Assembly: GCA_002385805.1 (NCBI GenBank)
Contig: DGEF01000026.1
Span: forward strand, 1-9,637
From: Peptococcaceae bacterium UBA3933
GTDB taxonomy: Bacteria; Bacillota; Peptococcia; Peptococcales; BICA1-8
Reading direction: 5' to 3'
Length of the DNA stretch: 9,637 bases
In this document: positions 6,330-9,637 of the stretch, one piece after another
Layout: each line of letters starts with the position of its first letter
Position numbering within the stretch: the stretch's first letter is position 1
The notes under the pieces: model-generated
Seen by the model: only the letters and a program-made list of their open reading frames with translations
Told to the model about the DNA's origin: nothing
Database searches by the model: none
Program-made: the position numbers and the translations under genes

Positions 6330-8610
6330 TTTCTTCGCCCCCTCTACATGCACACAGAGTATAATCAATAATACACCCTAAATTAATTAAGACCGGGTTG
6401 TTTAATTCCAATAAACTTTCATGCCATTGAAGAATTTCACTGCTAATCTTATTTTCCTTCTTTTTCCGACCTAAATCATAGGCTAAAAGTCCTTGGTATT
6501 TTAATCCTTCTACATTATTATGCTGATAAAAATCCTGGAATAGGCGGTCATATTTCTTTAGCTTCCAAAGATCCATTCTGGTTAAATACTTCTTTTCCAC
6601 CCACTGAGTTAGTTTTTTAGCCTCATTGATTACTAAAGCAAAATCATCCCAACTCATAGTTCTATTAAAGACGGTTACTTGATTTCGGCCGGATTTTTTG
6701 CCTTTTAGGACTTTGTCTTTGGAAAGCTCCAAAAGTTCTTCCGCCTCATCAACTGCTTTTGATACAGGAGTTTTGGTTTTGACAATACTGATTCCTGCAG
6801 AAAGGGTAAGATTGGGATTAAAACCTACAAACTTTTGAAACTCCTTATTTATAACAATACTTAAATCAATGATTTTATCCCAAGGACCAATGATTAATAA
6901 ATCATCCCCACCGGAATAAACAATGTAACAATCCTGAAAATCCCGGCTGATAATTTGATTTACACGCCCTGAGAAAAACAAATCCAGCATCCTGCTAAAG
7001 GTGGTTACCCTGGAAATAGTATCGTACCTAGTAACCTTTCCGTTTTCATCGTCCATAAAACCAAAGGCGAAAATGCTACCCAGATTATCCACATCTGCCT
7101 TTAAATAGGCCAACCGCTTTATTCCTTTACTTTTCTCCACCAGATAATCAAAACTTATTGCTTGCCTTTTTTCATCAGTAGGCACATAATTGGCCAGGTA
7201 TTTGGCTACTAAGTTTTGCTTGGCAATAATTTCAGTACCATTAAGAACAAATGTTAGATTAGTATTAGGAGCAGGGGGAATTTCAGTTTTCAAATTTACC
7301 CCGTTGTCTTTTAAAAAAGGAATGTGGCACTTTTCCTGAGAAGTAAGCTCTAAATATTTGGTCTTAGGCAGGATTTGACCTACTTCTAAATCTTTTAAGC
7401 ATTTAACACCATATTTTCTGCCATCGATACTTTCTTGTGCAAATTCTTTGCCACAGCCCTGGCAAAGAGAAAGTTTATCTTCATCATCGATTTCAAATAA
7501 AAACAGGTCTTCTTGCCAGTATCCTTTATTCGTTATTACCTCAAAAAAAGGCATTTTCTTTTTCAAGGCCAACTTTTGGCCAACTCTCCTTATTACTTTT
7601 CCGAAATTTCCGAATTCCAGGCCTGATAATTCCTCTACAGCCAAGTTAAGGGCAAGCTCACCCTGAAATTCTTCTAATAAGTATATAGAAATATTTTTTT
7701 TGATTTCTTCAAGTTTATTTTTCACATACAATGTATTAGGGAGCAAGATATAAAATTTCCCACCGGAGGCCATTAGAATATTAGAAATCGGTAAATTAAA
7801 GCTTTTTCTTATTTTTTGTGAGGCTAATTCGGAAAGCATGTTTAAATAAAATGACCTGGCTCTTAACCTCTTAGCAACGGCACCTGCCCCAATATGGGAA
7901 CCAGAAAAGATATAGCTTTGAATCCCGGAAATATCCCCTACTAATATTAGAAACTTATTAGTTTTATCATTACTAATTTCCTGGATAGAAAAACTATTAC
8001 TGGCTTCGTGGTATTGATAGAGACAGGCTACTATGGCGCTTGTAGTTTTTGCATGGTCAAATAGTGATATGTCCGCAATTTCTGATTGAGAATTAGAAGG
8101 GATACACCAAGTATATTTAAGTAATAAAGAATAAAGTTGATTATAAAAAGTCGCAAAATCTGATATGTTTTGTGCAATTTGCTGAAATTCATCTCTAAAA
8201 TTTCTTAGTAAAATATCTATGTTTTCTTTTTTTTGTTTTTTTAATAAAACCGGAAAGCCGTTTTCAGGAGAGTATTTTTGAGCTGAATATTGGTATATTT
8301 CTTTATTTTTCCCTTTTCCTATTTCTACACGATTAAAAACAGAATCTAAGGGACGAGCTTCATGGTCATAAAATTTCTCTTGCGACTCACTTTCTTCTGA
8401 TGAAGAATAAACATCTGCTCTATTTAGCAAATGGCAATAAACGTTTTCCCTATCCTGGAGTTCTCCTATAACCAAAGTTTCCAAAAGTTCTACATTGCAA
8501 ATTTTGTCTAATTCATGAACAAAAGATTTTATTAATTCTACTGAATCAAGATGCAAAAACTTATCGACATCATGCAGCAATCCCCCTAAAACTACCGTAT
8601 TATAGACCAC
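6319..8610 (-). CDS. cas10: Type III-A effector large subunit Cas10/Csm1
   Basis: Cas10 is the signature type III subunit. On target RNA binding it converts ATP to cyclic oligoadenylate, and in many systems its HD domain cuts single-stranded DNA. I start at the GTG at 8610 (763 residues) because GGTGGGG sits 6 nt upstream; a GTG at 8622 would add four residues with a poorer SD. Residue numbers here follow the 8622 start. HD motif LLHDVDKF is at 15-22; first palm domain has GDISGIQ at 229-235; a zinc-like CQGC (387-390) with Cys408 lacks a clear fourth Cys; the second palm has LKADVDNLG (507-515) and the cyclase motif YSGGDDLL with GGDD at 571-574. The HD region is short: ADVYSSSEE follows the HD motif after only about 50 residues, and I see no HH pair. 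It is the first gene of the operon; I recognise no clear sigma-A promoter in the AT-rich leader. Confidence 0.95.
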   Translation of the reverse strand: MVYNTVVLGGLLHDVDKFLHLDSVELIKSFVHELDKICNVELLETLVIGELQDRENVYCHLLNRADVYSSSEESESQEKFYDHEARPLDSVFNRVEIGKGKNKEIYQYSAQKYSPENGFPVLLKKQKKENIDILLRNFRDEFQQIAQNISDFATFYNQLYSLLLKYTWCIPSNSQSEIADISLFDHAKTTSAIVACLYQYHEASNSFSIQEISNDKTNKFLILVGDISGIQSYIFSGSHIGAGAVAKRLRARSFYLNMLSELASQKIRKSFNLPISNILMASGGKFYILLPNTLYVKNKLEEIKKNISIYLLEEFQGELALNLAVEELSGLEFGNFGKVIRRVGQKLALKKKMPFFEVITNKGYWQEDLFLFEIDDEDKLSLCQGCGKEFAQESIDGRKYGVKCLKDLEVGQILPKTKYLELTSQEKCHIPFLKDNGVNLKTEIPPAPNTNLTFVLNGTEIIAKQNLVAKYLANYVPTDEKRQAISFDYLVEKSKGIKRLAYLKADVDNLGSIFAFGFMDDENGKVTRYDTISRVTTFSRMLDLFFSGRVNQIISRDFQDCYIVYSGGDDLLIIGPWDKIIDLSIVINKEFQKFVGFNPNLTLSAGISIVKTKTPVSKAVDEAEELLELSKDKVLKGKKSGRNQVTVFNRTMSWDDFALVINEAKKLTQWVEKKYLTRMDLWKLKKYDRLFQDFYQHNNVEGLKYQGLLAYDLGRKKKENKISSEILQWHESLLELNNPVLINLGCIIDYTLCACRGGEENEQ

Positions 8611-8616
8611 AATTTT

Positions 8617-8625
8617 CCCCACCCC
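8617..8625 (-). promoter_or_regulatory. Shine-Dalgarno that sets the cas10 GTG start
   Basis: The minus-strand sequence GGGGTGGGG lies 6 nt before the GTG at 8610. It would overlap and precede the alternative GTG at 8622 too closely to serve it, so it favours the shorter Cas10. The same GGTGGGG core precedes the TTG start of cas6. Confidence 0.55.
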
Positions 8626-8667
8626 ACTTTCTCATTTTTAGTTAATTATTTAATTAGACTTAGACAT

Positions 8668-8703
8668 AAAAAATCCTGCCAAATTTTATAAAATTATGGC
8701 AGG
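8668..8703 (-). terminator. Rho-independent terminator after the MNT/HEPN pair
   Basis: On the minus strand CCTGCCA (8703-8697) pairs with TGGCAGG (8681-8675). The inner part is an AT palindrome (AATTTTATAAAATT, 8682-8695) that extends the stem past one bulged base, and the hairpin is followed by A then six T (8674-8668). This is the classic layout for a terminator reading right to left, ending the MNT/HEPN transcript before cas10. On the plus strand only a short T-run follows, so it is mainly one-directional. Confidence 0.8.
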
Positions 8704-8741
8704 TTTCTGGAATAAACATCAGAAAAAACCGAAAATGATAT

Positions 8742-9077
8742 TTATACGGAAATTCTCCCTTTTATTATATTTAGCCATTTTTCCATTAATAATAGGTATT
8801 TTTCTAAATGACTATAAATTTCGACAGCCAGCCTTTCATTATATGTATGAACAGTTAGCTTACGGTGATTAACCATCTCTAATGCACTAATTGTTTCTTC
8901 CTCATCAAAAATTCCCACTTCACGACAAGCACGAATTAATCCTTTGGGAGAGCCTACATCTATTCCCTCATGTTGATAAAGCCACTCTTTTGCAGTTTTC
9001 CATATTGCTTCAAAAGTAAATTCAAATTTTTGAATTACTGCATTTTTTTGGATCAAATCAGGTTCGGCTATTTGCAT
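8742..9077 (-). CDS. HEPN-domain protein of an MNT/HEPN toxin-antitoxin pair (HepT/HI0074 type)
   Basis: The 111-residue helical product matches the HI0074/HepT family, previously called nucleotidyltransferase substrate-binding proteins. IQKFEFTFEAIWKTAKEWL (15-33) is the family's hallmark helix, and HRKLTVHTYNE gives Arg72-X4-His77-Thr-Tyr79, the RX4HXY motif of HepT ribonuclease toxins. In characterised pairs the Tyr is AMPylated by the MNT partner, which silences the RNase. The ATG at 9077 is the only standard start. However, 14 further in-frame codons back to an ATT at 9119 encode KVSEKALLRFQEV, which looks like the normal N terminus of the family, so the true start is uncertain and may have been lost. 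The gene directly follows the MNT gene and is closed by the terminator at 8703-8668. Confidence 0.85.
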   Translation of the reverse strand: MQIAEPDLIQKNAVIQKFEFTFEAIWKTAKEWLYQHEGIDVGSPKGLIRACREVGIFDEEETISALEMVNHRKLTVHTYNERLAVEIYSHLEKYLLLMEKWLNIIKGRISV

Positions 9078-9114
9078 AACTTCTTGAAACCTCAGTAAGG
9101 CTTTTTCACTGACT

Positions 9115-9354
9115 TTAATCCTTTACTTTAGTCTTTCCATAAAACTCCCTCTCCACTTTCTTTAAAAAAGTTTCATCGACTTTGGTTAAGTCTACAATGT
9201 CAACTTTATAAGGAATGGTAGACTCCTCCAATTTGATACGCAACAAGGCTAACTTCCGGAAATGTTTTTCACTTTTCCCCCAGATCCCTAGATCAATATC
9301 CGAAGAATATTTCTCTTTTCCCTGTGCCCAAGAACCAAAAAGATAAATCTTCAC
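9115..9354 (-). CDS. MNT-type nucleotidyltransferase, antitoxin partner of the HEPN protein (probably 5'-frameshifted)
   Basis: The 79-residue frame holds the catalytic core of a minimal nucleotidyltransferase (MntA type): FGSWAQGKEKYSSDIDLGI contains Gly7-Ser8-X10-Asp19-X-Asp21, the exact GSX10DXD motif, and the third acidic residue is probably Asp52 in YKVDIVDL. Members of this family add AMP to the Tyr of the HEPN toxin motif. The frame opens with GTG at 9354, preceded by AAGGT at 6 nt, directly before the first core strand, so the usual N-terminal helix is missing. That helix is encoded just upstream in another frame (entry at 9351-9422). The intact ancestral gene was probably about 102 codons. 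The product may be non-functional, may be made from the GTG, or may need slippage. Confidence 0.8.
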   Translation of the reverse strand: MKIYLFGSWAQGKEKYSSDIDLGIWGKSEKHFRKLALLRIKLEESTIPYKVDIVDLTKVDETFLKKVEREFYGKTKVKD

Positions 9355-9422
9355 GTTTTTACCTTACAAAATAATTCAATACTATCTTCTTTTAATTTTT
9401 CCAATATTTTATCTCTATCCAT
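9351..9422 (-). pseudogene. Out-of-frame 5' end of the MNT gene
   Basis: An ATG at 9422, with GGTGAG 8 nt upstream, opens 23 codons that read MDRDKILEKLKEDSIELFCK then VKT before a TGA at 9351. This is the amphipathic N-terminal helix expected ahead of the MNT core. Adding one A to the run of five A (9360-9356) joins the two frames as KVKNVKIYLFGS, a normal family sequence. I infer a single-base deletion in the A-run; sequencing error and slippage are alternatives. Confidence 0.6.
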
Positions 9423-9609
9423 TGCTTTCACTCACCAAAATCAAATATTGCATATAATTTCGTTTATAATCCACCAATTCCTTTATTAAACTTTTTAAAA
9501 ATAATATCCCCCATTTAAATCATTGTAATTTTGTTTTTTAAGAGTATTGAATAGTTGCTTGATTTTAATGGCTGGCGGATAATAAATTAAATCCTTTTTA
9601 CGGCATTTA

Positions 9610-9628
9610 AATTCCCTTAATGGGAATT
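9610..9628. repeat. Palindrome, possible degenerate terminal CRISPR repeat
   Basis: AATTCCC and GGGAATT form a perfect 7-bp stem around a 5-nt loop. Read on the minus strand the flanks give AAACAAACTAATTCCC before the loop and GGGAATTTAAATG after it, similar in layout to palindromic type III repeats that end in ATTGAAAC. Only one copy is visible and the window ends 9 nt later, so this is a suggestion. It could also be a weak terminator or an operator. Confidence 0.25.
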
Positions 9629-9637
9629 AGTTTGTTT

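Noticed and set aside
6330..6368. Longer csm2 start (13 extra residues)
   Set aside because: The extra residues have no Csm2 resemblance and overlap cas10, while the ATG at 6329 has a strong SD.
7437..7666. Two plus-strand frames over cas10
   Set aside because: Both are antisense to the Cas10 middle region and overlap each other in different frames, with no motifs.
9415..9519. Small minus-strand open frame of 34 codons ending in ATGGATAG overlap with the MNT start
   Set aside because: It has no ATG in a good position apart from one late in the frame, a cramped SD, and no family resemblance. The start-stop overlap is suggestive but too weak to call a gene.

Overview
The window is AT-rich. 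Every gene lies on the minus strand, so transcription runs from high to low coordinates. Most of it is one compact type III CRISPR-Cas locus of subtype III-A character: cas10(csm1)-csm2-csm3-csm4-cas6-csm6-like-cas4/cas1-cas2. The genes overlap or sit 1 to 67 nt apart, most with clear Shine-Dalgarno sequences. AT-rich DNA, purine-rich SDs with some GTG/TTG starts, and this combination of families suggest a clostridial-type Bacillota species, possibly thermophilic. This is inference; no taxonomic marker is present.

Layout from the transcriptional start (right to left). At the right edge, 9423-9637 is non-coding as far as I can see, apart from one palindrome that looks like a degenerate CRISPR repeat. 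Next is an MNT nucleotidyltransferase/HEPN pair (9422-8742), the HepT-MntA type of toxin-antitoxin. The MNT gene appears to carry a one-base deletion in an A-run, and the HEPN gene seems to have lost a standard start codon, so the pair may be decaying or unusually expressed. A rho-independent terminator (8703-8668) separates it from the CRISPR operon.

The interference genes follow: Cas10 with an intact GGDD cyclase motif, Csm2, Csm3 with its catalytic Asp, and Csm4. Csm5 should come next but is not there; Cas6, the crRNA-processing endonuclease, directly follows Csm4. Then come a CARF-HEPN ribonuclease (Csm6/Csx1 family), a fused Cas4-Cas1 protein, and Cas2. The inferred working model is as follows. 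Cas6 cuts the pre-crRNA. A Csm5-less Csm complex binds RNA targets and cuts them through Csm3. Cas10 makes cyclic oligoadenylate, which activates the CARF-HEPN RNase. Cas4-Cas1 and Cas2 acquire spacers.

The most interesting points are the missing Csm5, the Cas4-Cas1 fusion (best known from type I-G) in a type III-A operon, and a long hairpin just after the csm6 stop codon that buries the ribosome binding site of cas4-cas1. That hairpin is placed so that ribosomes finishing csm6 could open it, which would tie spacer acquisition to translation of the effector. No complete CRISPR array is inside the window; one may lie beyond either edge.
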